64,000 nucleotides of DNA, taken from positions 310,001 to 374,000 of the forward strand of contig NZ_KI519454.1 of the NCBI RefSeq assembly GCF_000482545.1, given 5' to 3'. Both the position numbers and the translations under genes were made by a program. Source of the DNA: Arthrobacter sp. 35W. GTDB lineage: Bacteria > Actinomycetota > Actinomycetes > Actinomycetales > Micrococcaceae. Shown one piece after another: positions 1 through 9,201 of this stretch (position 1 is its first letter; each line of letters begins with the position of its first letter). The notes below the pieces were generated by a model. That model was not told the DNA's origin, made no database searches, and worked only from the letters and a program-made list of their open reading frames with translations.

Positions 1-2305
1 CGGCCCCGGCCCGGCCCAGCGCCTGGCCGAGCTCTTCCACGAGGCGAACATCCCCGCCGCCCGGGTGGACTCGCTGGACAAGGAGCCGGAGCCGGGGATC
101 ATCGAGGTGACCACCGCCGCCGTCGGGCGCGGTTTCGTCTTCGAGGGGCTCAAGCTGGGCCTGCTGACCGAGGCGGACCTGCTGGGCCGCTCCACGGCGA
201 GCTCCACCAAGGACATGCGCAGGATGCCCTCCAAACGCCGCAACGCCGTCGACCCGCTCCAGCTGCGCGCCGGGGACTATGTGGTCCACGAGCAGCACGG
301 CGTGGGGAAGTTTGTTGAGCTGATCCAGCGGAAGGTCGCCGGGGCGGGGGCCGGCGGCGCCGTCGGGCTGCGGGAGTACCTGGTGGTGGAGTATGCGCCG
401 TCCAAGCGCGGTGCCCCGGGCGACAGGCTCTTTGTCCCGACCGACCAGCTGGACCAGGTCACGGCCTATGTGGGCGGCGACGCCCCGGCGCTGAGCAAGA
501 TGGGCGGCTCGGACTGGGCGGCCACCAAGTCCAAGGCCCGCAAGGCCGTCAAGGAGATCGCCGGCGAGCTGATCCGGCTGTACTCGGCGCGCATGGCCAG
601 CCGCGGCCACGCCTTCAGCCCCGACACCCCCTGGCAGCGCGAGCTGGAGGAGGCCTTCCCCTATGTGGAGACGCCGGACCAGCTGACCACCATCAACGAG
701 GTCAAGGCGGACATGGAGAAAGAGATCCCCATGGACCGCCTGGTCTCCGGCGACGTCGGCTATGGCAAGACGGAGATTGCCGTGCGGGCGGCGTTCAAGG
801 CGGTGCAGGACGGCAAACAGGTGGCCGTGCTGGTGCCCACCACGCTGCTGGCCCAGCAGCACTACGAGACCTTCACCGAACGCTTCTCCGGCTTCCCGGT
901 GCGCGTGAAGCCGCTGAGCCGTTTTCAAACTGCCAAGGAGTCCAAGGAGACGGTCGAGGGCGTGCGGACCGGCGCCGTCGACGTCATCATTGGCACCCAC
1001 CGGTTGCTGTCCAAGGATTTCGCGTTCAAGGACCTGGGCCTGGTGATTGTGGATGAGGAGCAGCGCTTCGGCGTGGAGCACAAGGAGGCGCTGAAGAAGA
1101 TGCGCACCAATGTGGACGTGCTGGCCATGAGCGCCACGCCCATTCCGCGCACCCTGGAGATGTCCTTGACGGGCATCCGCGAGACCTCCACGCTGGCCAC
1201 CCCGCCGGAGGAGCGCCACCCGGTGCTGACCTACGTTGGCGCCTACACGGACAAGCAGGCCTCCGCCGCCATCCGCCGCGAGCTGATGCGCGAGGGGCAG
1301 GTGTTCTTTGTCCACAACCGGGTCTCCTCCATCGACAGGACGGCTGCGCACATCCAGCAGCTGGTGCCCGAGGCCCGCGTGGCCGTGGCGCACGGGCAGA
1401 TGAGCGAGTCCAAGCTGGAGCAGATCATTGTGGACTTCTGGGAGAAGCGCTTCGATGTGCTGGTCTGCACCACCATCATCGAAACCGGCCTGGACATCTC
1501 CAACGCCAACACGCTGATTGTGGACCGGGCGGACAACTACGGCCTCTCCCAGCTGCACCAGCTGCGTGGGCGCGTGGGCCGAGGCCGCGAGCGGGCCTAC
1601 GCCTACTTCTTCTACCCCTTCGACAAGCCCCTGGGCGAGGTGGCGCTGGAGCGGCTCAAGGCCGTGGCGGCGCACAACGAGCTCGGCGCCGGCATGGCCC
1701 TGGCCATGAAGGACCTGGAAATCCGCGGCGCCGGCAACCTGTTGGGCGGGGAGCAGTCGGGCCACATCCAGGGCGTGGGCTTCGACCTGTACATCCGCCT
1801 GGTGGGCGAGGCAGTGGCCGAATACCGCGGCGACGCCGAGGAGCGTCCGGCGGAGATGAAGATCGAGCTGCCGGTCAACGCGCACCTGCCGCACGACTAC
1901 GTGCCGGGGGAGCGGCTGCGCCTGGAGGCCTACCGCAAGCTGGCCGCCGCCGTCACCCACGAGGAGATCGACGAGGTCCTGGCGGAGCTGGTGGACCGCT
2001 ACGGCGAGCCGCCGGCAGCGGTGGTGAACCTGATCGCCGTCGCACGTTTCAAGGTGCATGCCCGCGCGGTGGGGCTGACGGATGTGGCGATGCAGGGGAA
2101 CTTCATCAAGTTCGCCCCCGCGGACCTGCCCGAATCCAAGCAGATGCGCCTGACGCGCATGTACCCGGGCGCCATGGTCAAGCCGGCGCTCGCGTCAGTG
2201 CTCATCCCCAAGCCCAAGACGGCCCGGATCGGCGGCCGGGACCTGGCCGACGCCGAGGTGCTCAAGTGGGCCGAGGGCGTGCTGGAGGCCATCTTCACCG
2301 ACTAG
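1..2305 (+). CDS. mfd: Transcription-repair coupling factor Mfd (5' end outside window)
   Basis: Mfd is a DNA translocase that removes stalled RNA polymerase from lesions and recruits UvrA. Only the C-terminal two thirds (about 767 residues, frame open from base 2) lies here; the start is upstream of the window. In order the visible part shows a CarD-like polymerase-interaction domain ([14 protein letters not shown]), the helicase Walker A segment GDVGYGKTE, the DEEQ box in VDEEQRFG, motif [11 protein letters not shown], motif [12 protein letters not shown], and the TRCF C-terminal domain before the stop. The GTG at 65 is an internal codon, not the start. A strong hairpin terminator follows at 2327. 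Very sure of the family. Confidence 0.96.
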   Translation, partial: GPGPAQRLAELFHEANIPAARVDSLDKEPEPGIIEVTTAAVGRGFVFEGLKLGLLTEADLLGRSTASSTKDMRRMPSKRRNAVDPLQLRAGDYVVHEQHGVGKFVELIQRKVAGAGAGGAVGLREYLVVEYAPSKRGAPGDRLFVPTDQLDQVTAYVGGDAPALSKMGGSDWAATKSKARKAVKEIAGELIRLYSARMASRGHAFSPDTPWQRELEEAFPYVETPDQLTTINEVKADMEKEIPMDRLVSGDVGYGKTEIAVRAAFKAVQDGKQVAVLVPTTLLAQQHYETFTERFSGFPVRVKPLSRFQTAKESKETVEGVRTGAVDVIIGTHRLLSKDFAFKDLGLVIVDEEQRFGVEHKEALKKMRTNVDVLAMSATPIPRTLEMSLTGIRETSTLATPPEERHPVLTYVGAYTDKQASAAIRRELMREGQVFFVHNRVSSIDRTAAHIQQLVPEARVAVAHGQMSESKLEQIIVDFWEKRFDVLVCTTIIETGLDISNANTLIVDRADNYGLSQLHQLRGRVGRGRERAYAYFFYPFDKPLGEVALERLKAVAAHNELGAGMALAMKDLEIRGAGNLLGGEQSGHIQGVGFDLYIRLVGEAVAEYRGDAEERPAEMKIELPVNAHLPHDYVPGERLRLEAYRKLAAAVTHEEIDEVLAELVDRYGEPPAAVVNLIAVARFKVHARAVGLTDVAMQGNFIKFAPADLPESKQMRLTRMYPGAMVKPALASVLIPKPKTARIGGRDLADAEVLKWAEGVLEAIFTD

Positions 2306-2326
2306 CCTGGCGTGTCCGGGCATGCA

Positions 2327-2369
2327 AAAGGCCCCGTGCCACCGGTTTCGACCGGCGGCACGGGGCCTT
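2327..2369. terminator. Bidirectional intrinsic terminator
   Basis: Arms AAGGCCCCGTGCC and GGCACGGGGCCTT form a 13-bp perfect stem, with an A-run on the left for the minus strand and a short T-run on the right. It lies between mfd and the convergent small membrane protein gene, so it can end both transcripts. Confidence 0.8.
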
Positions 2370-2380
2370 GGTGTGTGCTG

Positions 2381-2596
2381 CTAGCGCTGCTGGCCCGTGT
2401 CCGAGCGGTTCATGAACGTCATCGGCACGATGAAGGACAGGGAGCACAGGCCGATGGCGATGGCTGCCGGCCAGACATTGTCCAGGCTCAGGAAGGAGAA
2501 GGCGAAAACGCCGCCGCAGAACAGGACCGAGAAGATGACGACCAGAATGATGGTCTGGGCGAGATTGTTCTCCGGCTTGTACGCACCGTTGGACAT
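2381..2596 (-). CDS. Small two-helix membrane protein, function unknown
   Basis: A 71-residue protein with two hydrophobic segments (about residues 15-34 and 41-60) separated by a short polar turn, a hydrophilic N-terminus and a polar C-terminal tail. I do not recognise a family. An AGGAGG Shine-Dalgarno lies 5-7 bases upstream of the ATG, which supports it as a real gene despite its size. It is convergent with mfd and lies downstream of deoC on the same strand with a 72-base gap, so it could be read from the deoC transcript. Confidence 0.7.
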   Translation of the reverse strand: MSNGAYKPENNLAQTIILVVIFSVLFCGGVFAFSFLSLDNVWPAAIAIGLCSLSFIVPMTFMNRSDTGQQR

Positions 2597-2668
2597 GGTT
2601 CCTCCTGACCCCTCACGGGGGAGCTGTTGGGGTGGCCGGGCGCGCCGGCGCTGATTCTGCCTCTGATC

Positions 2669-3349
2669 TTAGTACGAAGTGCTGCCCGTCCCACCATTGA
2701 CGATGGCGATGCCGGAACTGGCACCGATGCGGGTGGCACCGGCGTCGATCATGGCCTGGGCATCCGCCAGGGAGCGCACACCGCCGGAGGCCTTCACGCC
2801 GATGTCCGGGCCCACCGTGGCGCGCATCAGGGCCACGTCTTCAACAGTGGCGCCGCCGCCGTTGAAACCGGTGGAGGTCTTGACGAAATCCGCGCCAGCC
2901 TCGACGGCGGCCTGGCAGGCCAGGACCTTGGCCTCGTCGGTCAGGAGCGAGGTTTCGATGATGACCTTCAGGATCGCGTCCCCGGCGTGCACGGCCTCGG
3001 CGACGGCGGAGATGTCCTCCACCAGCGCGCCCTTGTCCAGGGCACGGGCGGCGGCGATGTTGATGACCATGTCGATCTCATCCGCACCGTCCAGGGTGGC
3101 GCCGCGGGCCTCAAAGACCTTGACGTCGGTGTTGGTGGCGCCCAGCGGGAAGCCGATGACGGAGCAGGTCAGCACACCTGTGCCACGAAGGGCGCGGTGG
3201 ACGGTTTTGACCCACACCGGGTTCACACAGACCGACTTGAAATGGTACTCGGCGGCTTCTGCGCAGACCTTCAGGATCTCGGCCTCGCTGGCCTCGGGCT
3301 TGAGCAGCGTGTGGTCGATGTAGGCGGCGATGGGTGCCTGCTCGGTCAT
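2669..3349 (-). CDS. deoC: Deoxyribose-phosphate aldolase
   Basis: Cytosolic class I aldolase that cleaves 2-deoxyribose 5-phosphate to glyceraldehyde 3-phosphate and acetaldehyde during deoxynucleoside salvage. The TIM-barrel sequence has the N-terminal [10 protein letters not shown] signature, the Schiff-base lysine in FVKTSTGF and the second lysine in KASGG. The start chosen gives 226 residues, the usual length, and has GGAAGGGA upstream; an ATG 33 bases further upstream would only add a non-conserved tail. It fits functionally with the purine nucleoside phosphorylase and phosphoglucomutase genes at 11221-13976, though it is not adjacent to them. Confidence 0.95.
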   Translation of the reverse strand: MTEQAPIAAYIDHTLLKPEASEAEILKVCAEAAEYHFKSVCVNPVWVKTVHRALRGTGVLTCSVIGFPLGATNTDVKVFEARGATLDGADEIDMVINIAAARALDKGALVEDISAVAEAVHAGDAILKVIIETSLLTDEAKVLACQAAVEAGADFVKTSTGFNGGGATVEDVALMRATVGPDIGVKASGGVRSLADAQAMIDAGATRIGASSGIAIVNGGTGSTSY

Positions 3350-3378
3350 GGTGTCCCTTCCGGTAGGAATAGTTGCTC

Positions 3379-4578
3379 TCATGGTGCCACATGAGTGCGC
3401 ATCCGGGCACGGAGCCGGTACCCCCGCTTCACCACCGTTTCCACCACGGAACCGTCCGGCAGGGCCGAGCGCAGCCTGCTGACCGTCATGTCCAGCGCAT
3501 GGGCCGATCCATCCAGATCCAGCAGCCCTGTCAGGTCCTGGCGGCTGAGGACGTTGCCGCCGGCCCCCAGCAGGGCGCGCATCAGCAGCAGCGGCGCCGG
3601 CGCCAGCGGGACGGGAGCGCCGTCGATCCGCAGGGAGCGTCCCCGCATTTCCACCGTCCCCGCCTCGGTGCCCAGGCTTTGGACGTGGTTGCGGGCCAGG
3701 TGCTCGCAGACCAGCCGCACCAGCGCCCCCATCCGGAAGCGTTGGGGCACCAGGGGTGTGATGCCGGCGGCGATCAGCGGGGCCGCGGTGACGGGCCCGA
3801 CGGCGGCCGTGGCCACCGGGCCGGCCAGCGCCTCCCGGAACGCCGCACCCAGGCCCAGCTCCTCCGCGGCGGCAAACACTGCTTCCACGGCCGGAGCGCT
3901 GGTGAACACGACGGCGTCGAGCTCCTGGTTGCAGACGGCCTCGATCAGAGCGGGGAGCCGCTGGGCGCCGCCGGACGGGCCGGATTCGGCAGCGGGCTCC
4001 GGATCCGCCCAGCGGTACGGTGCCACCGTCAGGACCCTGGCCCCGGCCTCGCGCAGCCGGGTCAACGCGTCCTCATCCACGAAGCCGTGCAGCTGCACGG
4101 CCACTGTGAGCCCGTTGAGGTCCTCCGTGAGCATCATGTCCACCAGCGTTGCTGTGGTCTCATCGGAGCTGATGGCGGCGTCGTGCAGCCCCGCCGCGCG
4201 GACGGCGCCGCGGGCCTTGGGGCCGCGGACAAAGATCTTGCAGGACTGCAGCACGTCCAAAAGGTCCTCGCCCAGTCCTGCGGCGTCGGCACCCTCGCAC
4301 CAGCGCCGGATCCCGTAGGCGGTGGTGGCCACCAGCATGTCCGGCCGGGCGGCGATGATGGCGCGGGTGTCCGCCACCAGGCCCTCGTCCTCCACCATCG
4401 GGGCGATCCGCAGGGCCGGTGCATGCAGCACCGTTGCGCCCCGGCGCTGCAGGGCCTCGATCAGATCCTTGGAGCGGCGGTGTGCTGTGACACCCACCCG
4501 GAAGCCGTCCAGGGAGGCATCGAGCCGGTCCGGGGTGCCGCCGTCGTCGTCAATTGGTGCAGTGGTGTGGTCTGTCAT
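3379..4578 (-). CDS. Uroporphyrinogen-III synthase-like protein fused to a winged-helix DNA-binding domain
   Basis: A 399-residue fusion. Residues about 25-290 resemble HemD (uroporphyrinogen-III synthase), which closes and inverts the tetrapyrrole ring. Residues about 300-395 form an OmpR-type winged helix, visible in [12 protein letters not shown] and in [11 protein letters not shown] followed by VVKRGYRL. This architecture is known in actinobacterial nitrite-reductase clusters (the Rv0260c type) and is often annotated as a response-regulator-like protein, although no phospho-acceptor receiver is present. Its start overlaps the stop of cobA by 4 bases (ATGA), so the two are translationally coupled. 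It may be an enzyme, a regulator of nir genes, or both; the sequence cannot decide. Confidence 0.85.
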   Translation of the reverse strand: MTDHTTAPIDDDGGTPDRLDASLDGFRVGVTAHRRSKDLIEALQRRGATVLHAPALRIAPMVEDEGLVADTRAIIAARPDMLVATTAYGIRRWCEGADAAGLGEDLLDVLQSCKIFVRGPKARGAVRAAGLHDAAISSDETTATLVDMMLTEDLNGLTVAVQLHGFVDEDALTRLREAGARVLTVAPYRWADPEPAAESGPSGGAQRLPALIEAVCNQELDAVVFTSAPAVEAVFAAAEELGLGAAFREALAGPVATAAVGPVTAAPLIAAGITPLVPQRFRMGALVRLVCEHLARNHVQSLGTEAGTVEMRGRSLRIDGAPVPLAPAPLLLMRALLGAGGNVLSRQDLTGLLDLDGSAHALDMTVSRLRSALPDGSVVETVVKRGYRLRARMRTHVAP

Positions 4579-5591
4579 GATGTCTCCAGCGTAGAGGCCA
4601 GGCTGTCCAGCAGGGCCTGCTCGGGGGTTCCGGCCAGGGAGACCACCTCGCCGATCACCAGCACCGCGGGGTTGCTGGCCAGGGCCGCGGCCGCCGGCAG
4701 CGTCCCCAGCGTGGCGATGGTGGTGCGCTGGCCGGGGCGGAATCCGCGTTCGATGACGGCGGCGGGCATGTCGGCCCGCATCCCGGCCCGCTCGAGCCCG
4801 GCCGCGGTGTCACGCAGCGTGCCCACGCCCATCAGCACCACGATGGTCCCGCCCAGGCCCGCCAGATGCTCCAACTCGCTGTCGGAGAGCGGGGCGTGGC
4901 CGGAGACCACCGTAAACATGCGGCTGATGCCGCGGTGCGTGACGGGAATGCCGGCAGCCCCTGGCACGGCAATGGAACTGCTGATCCCGGGAACCACCGA
5001 GACCGGCACCCCCGCCGCGGCACAGGCGGCCAGTTCCTCGCCGCCGCGGCCGAAGACGTACGGATCCCCACCCTTGAGCCGGACCACGCGGGCGCCGGAG
5101 CGTGCCGTGGACACCAGCATGGCCTCGATCTCGTGCTGGGGGATCTTGTGGTGGCCGGGGGTCTTGCCCACGTCCACCAGCAGGGCTCCGGGCGCGAGCT
5201 GCGTCAATCCCTCCACCGGTCCCAGCCTGTCGTAGTAGACGACGTCGGCCTCCCGCAGCGCCTCCTTGGCCCGCTCCGTGAGCAGGTCCACCGGACCCGG
5301 ACCGCCACCCACCAGGGTGACGTGGCGGCCGGGCAGTGCCGCGGGCTCGGACACCATGAAGACTCCGTGCAGCCGGCAGGCCGTGCGCAACGGCTCCCAG
5401 CCCGGATCGCCGTCGTCCACGGCAGCCACGAGCAGCACCTCATCCATCGCGCTGGTGCGGAAATGGGCCGGGCACTCGATGGTGCTGACGACGGCGCCGG
5501 CGGCACGGTAGCGGCGCACCGCGCGGCGGGCGGCGACGGCGTTGCCGGTGACCAGGACTGATGCTCCGGTGAGGTCTGCTGTGAGGTCCAT
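4575..5591 (-). CDS. cobA: Uroporphyrinogen-III C-methyltransferase (SUMT) with remnant N-terminal domain
   Basis: Makes precorrin-2 from uroporphyrinogen III using two S-adenosylmethionine, the first committed step to siroheme, the cofactor of NirB. The methyltransferase core begins near residue 105 with LVGGGPGPVDLLT and contains VVYYDRL, RLKGGDPYVFGRGGEE and VVPGISSS, all SUMT signatures. The first 100 residues look like a shortened CysG-type dehydrogenase/ferrochelatase domain, but the glycine-rich NAD loop is degenerate (VTGNAVAARRAV). The protein probably only methylates, and precorrin-2 dehydrogenase and iron chelatase must be supplied elsewhere. It sits 47 bases downstream of nirB on the same strand. 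Confidence 0.9.
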   Translation of the reverse strand: MDLTADLTGASVLVTGNAVAARRAVRRYRAAGAVVSTIECPAHFRTSAMDEVLLVAAVDDGDPGWEPLRTACRLHGVFMVSEPAALPGRHVTLVGGGPGPVDLLTERAKEALREADVVYYDRLGPVEGLTQLAPGALLVDVGKTPGHHKIPQHEIEAMLVSTARSGARVVRLKGGDPYVFGRGGEELAACAAAGVPVSVVPGISSSIAVPGAAGIPVTHRGISRMFTVVSGHAPLSDSELEHLAGLGGTIVVLMGVGTLRDTAAGLERAGMRADMPAAVIERGFRPGQRTTIATLGTLPAAAALASNPAVLVIGEVVSLAGTPEQALLDSLASTLETS

Positions 5592-5638
5592 GGGACGTGC
5601 CTCTTTCAGGTAGTGGTTGATGCTTGGTTGCCGGCGGC

Positions 5639-8278
5639 TTAGGAGCCGGCGCGGACCGGGATGGTGGCGCCGAGGCTGACCCGCTCCGCGCTGGTGGCGG
5701 GGCGGATCTGGCCGCGCTCGGGCACAAAGGCGATCGAATCATCGGCGTCGGACGGGGCGTTGACGAAGGTGCGGAACCGGCGCAGGCGCTCCGGGTCCTT
5801 CAGCGTGGCGGCCCATTCGTCCTCGTAGTTGCCCACGTGGCTGGCCATGGCGGCCTCGAGGTCCTCGGCAATGCCGAGCGAATCGTTGACCACCACGTCC
5901 ACGACGTGGCCCAGGCCGCCGTCGAGCTCCTCCTGCCAGCGGGCGGTGCGCTGGAGCCGGTCCGCGGTGCGGATGTAGTACATGAGGTAGCGGTCGATGT
6001 AGCGGATGAGGGTCGCATCATCCAGATCCTTGGCCAGCAGCTGGGCGTGCGCCGGGGTGGCACCGCCGTTGCCGCCGACGTACAGGTTCCAGCCGTCCGC
6101 CGTCGCGATCACGCCGACGTCCTTGCCGCGGGCCTCGGCGCATTCGCGGGCACAGCCGGAGACGCCCAGCTTGAGCTTGTGCGGGCTGCGCAGGCCGCGG
6201 TAGCGCAGCTCCAGGTTGATGGCCATGGCCACCGAGTCCTGCACACCGAAGCGGCACCAGGTGGAGCCGACGCAGGATTTCACCGTGCGCAGGCTCTTGC
6301 CGTAGGCCTGGCCGGATTCGAAGCCGGCCTCCACCAGGATCGTCCAGATTTCGGGCAGCTGCTCCAGCCGGGCGCCGAAGAGGTCGATCCGCTGGCCGCC
6401 GGTGATCTTGGTGTAGAGGCCGTAGTCCTGCGCCACCTTGGCGATGACGGCGAGCTTGTCCGGGGTGATCTCCCCGCCCGGGATGCGCGGCACCACGGAG
6501 TACGTGCCGTCCTTCTGCATGTTCGCCAGGGCGCGGTCGTTGGTGTCCTGGAGGGTGCCGCGGCCCTCGTCCAGCACATAGGCGCCGTTCTGGCTGGCGA
6601 GGATGTTGGCGATGGTGGGCTTGCAGATGTCGCAGCCGGCTCCCGTGCCAAAGCGGGCCAGAATGTCCTCGAAGTCGGTGAGCTCCAGGGCGCGGACGGC
6701 CTCGAAGAGCTCCGCGCGGGACATCTCAAAGTGCTCGCAGAGTGCCTTGGAGACGGCGATGCCGCTCTTGGTGAGCTCGCCCTCCAGCAGCTTCTTCAGC
6801 AGCGGAACGCAGGAGCCGCAGGAGGTGCCGGCGCGGGTGCAGCCCTTCAGCGCGCCCAGTTCCTGGACGGGCTCCTGGCCCTCGCAGGCGCCGCAGCCGC
6901 CGATGGCGTCGCGGATGGCGCCGGCGGGGACGTTGTTGCAGGAGCACAGGATGGCGTCGTCGGGCAGCTCGGTCTCCGGGGCGTCGCCGCCGCCGGCCGC
7001 AGAGAGGAAGGCGCCGGGCTCGGCCGGGAGGTCGCGGCCCAGCAGCGGACGCAGGCTGGTGTAAGGGGAGGCGTCGCCCACGAAGATGCCGCCCAGAAGG
7101 GTCTTGGCATCGGAGGAGGTGACGATCTTTTGGTAGACGCCGCGGGCCGGGTCAGCGTAGACAACTTCCAGGCTGTGCTCCGTCTTGGCGAAGGCATCGC
7201 CGAAGCTGGCCACATCCACACCGGAAAGCTTGAGCTTCGTGGCGGTGTCGAAGCCGGGGAACGTGGCATCGCCGCCGTGCAGGCGGTCCGCGACGATCTC
7301 CGCCATGGTGTTGGCCGGAGCCACCAGGCCCAGGCACATGCCGCCGAAGTTGGCGACCTCGCCGATGGCCCAGACGTTCTCCACGCTGGTTGCGCAGTCC
7401 TCACCGATGACGACACCGCCGCGCGGGCCCAGGTCAAAGGGGGTCACTGCGTCTTCATTGTTGGCCTCTGCTGCGGCCTTGGCCTCGGCGGTGGGGCGGG
7501 CCAGCTCGTCGCGGGGCCTGACGCCGATGGCCACGACCACCAGGTCCGCCGGAATCACGCGCTCGTCGGCCATCAGCACCCCGGTGACGCGGCCGTCGTC
7601 GTCGGCCTCAACAGCGGAGGGGAACACGCCGCAGTGGACCTCAAGGCCCTTGGCCGCCACCAGCCGGCCCAGCGCCTGGCCGGCGCCCTCATCCAGCTGG
7701 GTGTTCATCAGCCAGGCGCCGCCGTTGACCACGGAAGATACGGCACCCAGTTCGGCCAGGCCTGCGGCGGCTTCAAGGCCCAGCAGACCGCCGCCGATCA
7801 CCACAGCGTTGACGGGCCGGCCCAGCTCGCTGGCCAGCCTCGCAACCTCCAGGCGCAGGGTCACCACATCCTCCACCGTGCGGTAGACGTGGCTGAACTC
7901 GGAGCCGGGGATGGGCAGCCGGGCGGCATCGGAGCCGGTGGCCAGGACCAGATGGTCGTAGGCGTGGGTGGCGCCGTCACTCGTGCTGACGGTGCGGGCC
8001 TCGGTGTCCACCGAGGTGGCACGGGCGCCGGTGTGCAGGGTCAGGGCCGGGTGCTCCCACATGTCCGCCTGGCCCAGCGTCAGGTCGACATCCGCCACGA
8101 GCGCACGGCTCAGGGCCACCCGGTCGTAGGGCAGGTGCGGCTCCTCGGCCAGAACGGTGACCCGGAACTGCTGAAGTCCACGGGCGTGCATGGCCTCCGC
8201 GAAACGGTGCGCCGCCGGCCCTCCACCCACGACGAGGACCGTCTGGGGTTCTTCGGTCCACTGCATTGATCGGCTCAT
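5639..8278 (-). CDS. nirB: Assimilatory nitrite reductase [NAD(P)H] large subunit
   Basis: Reduces nitrite to ammonium in the cytosol. The 879 residues hold an N-terminal FAD/NAD disulfide-oxidoreductase module (VLVVGGGPAAHRF, VVIGGGLLGLEAAAG), BFD-like [2Fe-2S] cysteines (CSCNNVPAGAI, CTRAGTSCGSC), ferredoxin-like half domains, and the siroheme/[4Fe-4S] cysteines in CVGSTWCRFG and GVSGCARECAE. The start at 8278 has GGAAAGG upstream and begins just before the FAD motif; longer frames add only unconserved sequence. Unlike the common nirBD operon, nirD lies divergently across a 260-base regulatory gap. The siroheme genes follow downstream. Confidence 0.97.
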   Translation of the reverse strand: MSRSMQWTEEPQTVLVVGGGPAAHRFAEAMHARGLQQFRVTVLAEEPHLPYDRVALSRALVADVDLTLGQADMWEHPALTLHTGARATSVDTEARTVSTSDGATHAYDHLVLATGSDAARLPIPGSEFSHVYRTVEDVVTLRLEVARLASELGRPVNAVVIGGGLLGLEAAAGLAELGAVSSVVNGGAWLMNTQLDEGAGQALGRLVAAKGLEVHCGVFPSAVEADDDGRVTGVLMADERVIPADLVVVAIGVRPRDELARPTAEAKAAAEANNEDAVTPFDLGPRGGVVIGEDCATSVENVWAIGEVANFGGMCLGLVAPANTMAEIVADRLHGGDATFPGFDTATKLKLSGVDVASFGDAFAKTEHSLEVVYADPARGVYQKIVTSSDAKTLLGGIFVGDASPYTSLRPLLGRDLPAEPGAFLSAAGGGDAPETELPDDAILCSCNNVPAGAIRDAIGGCGACEGQEPVQELGALKGCTRAGTSCGSCVPLLKKLLEGELTKSGIAVSKALCEHFEMSRAELFEAVRALELTDFEDILARFGTGAGCDICKPTIANILASQNGAYVLDEGRGTLQDTNDRALANMQKDGTYSVVPRIPGGEITPDKLAVIAKVAQDYGLYTKITGGQRIDLFGARLEQLPEIWTILVEAGFESGQAYGKSLRTVKSCVGSTWCRFGVQDSVAMAINLELRYRGLRSPHKLKLGVSGCARECAEARGKDVGVIATADGWNLYVGGNGGATPAHAQLLAKDLDDATLIRYIDRYLMYYIRTADRLQRTARWQEELDGGLGHVVDVVVNDSLGIAEDLEAAMASHVGNYEDEWAATLKDPERLRRFRTFVNAPSDADDSIAFVPERGQIRPATSAERVSLGATIPVRAGS

Positions 8279-8368
8279 GGCGGCCCTTTCCTTACGTTGG
8301 CGCCCACCGGGTTCGGCGGGGCCTGGAATCAGCCTAGAAGGCGGGGGTATCGGCCCCATTTCCCCTAT

Positions 8369-8406
8369 GTTTCGTGGGGTTAACTTTCGCGTCACCACCA
8401 TGTTTC
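8369..8406. promoter_or_regulatory. Four-box GlnR-like operator between nirB and nirD
   Basis: Four pentamers start exactly 11 bases apart: GTTTC at 8369, TTAAC at 8380, GTCAC at 8391 and GTTTC at 8402. On the minus strand this reads GAAAC-n6-GTGAC-n6-GTTAA-n6-GAAAC, the alternating GAAAC/GTnAC boxes with 6-base spacers known for the actinobacterial nitrogen regulator GlnR; one base departs from consensus. It lies 91-128 bases upstream of nirB and 133-170 upstream of nirD, so it could serve both. GlnR binding is inferred from the pattern only. Confidence 0.65.
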
Positions 8407-8538
8407 GGGCCCTGTGAGGCGGGTTTTACTTTGCGGACATATCCGGCGCGTCCACATGAAACAGGGCGGTTCTAGCGTCTTTCCTATGAGCTTCCGGGAC
8501 TGCGATGGTCCCGGTGTTGGCAGGAAAAGGAGAAGGCC

Positions 8539-8967
8539 ATGACAGCAGTAGTTGAACGGCCCGCAGCCCAGGGCAGCACGGATGTGCAGGATTCTGTGAA
8601 TGGAACGCCGCAGTGGCAGCGCATCTGCGCCCTGTCCGAGCTGGAGGCATCGTGGGGCGAGGCGGCCTTTGTTGGCGGGCGGCAGATTGCCCTGTTCCGC
8701 GTGGGCGGAGGTGCTGGGCACATTGGGGGAGTCGGCACCGGCCCGGCGGACGCGGTGTTCGCAGTGGACCAGGCGGACCCCGCCACGGGCGCCTGCGTGA
8801 TGGCCCGCGGCATCGTGGGCTCCCGCGGCGGCCAGGCCACTGTGGCCTCGCCGCTGCACAAGGAGGTCTACGCCCTGGCCACGGGGGAGTGCCTCAGCGG
8901 CTCCGAGCACCGCCTCCCCGTGCACCCCGTGCGCGTGGTGGACGGGTTCATCGAGGTGGAGGTCTAG
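8539..8967 (+). CDS. nirD: Nitrite reductase small subunit, Rieske-like fold
   Basis: Partner of NirB in NADH-dependent nitrite reduction. The 142 residues match the NirD family: WQRICALSELEASWGEAAF near residue 25, then a region equivalent to the Rieske cluster loops (ARGIVGSRGGQATVASPLHKEVYALATGEC). The CxH...CxxH cluster ligands are absent, as expected for NirD, which has the fold without the iron-sulfur cluster. The ATG has AAGGAGAAGG just upstream. An unusual feature is its divergent position relative to nirB; the GlnR-like boxes between the genes suggest joint control. Confidence 0.92.
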   Translation: MTAVVERPAAQGSTDVQDSVNGTPQWQRICALSELEASWGEAAFVGGRQIALFRVGGGAGHIGGVGTGPADAVFAVDQADPATGACVMARGIVGSRGGQATVASPLHKEVYALATGECLSGSEHRLPVHPVRVVDGFIEVEV

Positions 8968-9080
8968 AACCTGCTCCCACCTTGGTGCCCGGCTTGGCGC
9001 CCGGCGTCCGGTCCGATGCCCGGCCCGGGTGTCGGTCCAGCCCGGCGGTCTCAACGGTCTCAATGGTCTCGCCGGGCAGG

Positions 9081-9138
9081 GACGCAGTTCCCCGCTGGGG
9101 ATGCGGTAGTAGACGCATCCCCAGCGGGGAACTGCGTC
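9081..9138. repeat. Dispersed hairpin repeat, copy downstream of nirD
   Basis: A 58-base nearly perfect palindrome, GACGCAGTTCCCCGCTGGGG facing its complement around a GTAGTAG-type loop. It is one member of a family found at about a dozen sites in this window; see the finding on the family. Confidence 0.8.
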
Positions 9139-9201
9139 TTTGGCTGTTCCGGTGGCTGGGCGCAGCCGAAAACTGGTGCGGCGTGGGTGTCCCGGCCGCC
9201 G

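Noticed and set aside
5624-8269. Open frame of 881 codons on the plus strand across nirB
   Set aside because: It mirrors nirB codon positions in GC-rich DNA, has no recognisable domain, and nirB is certain on the other strand.
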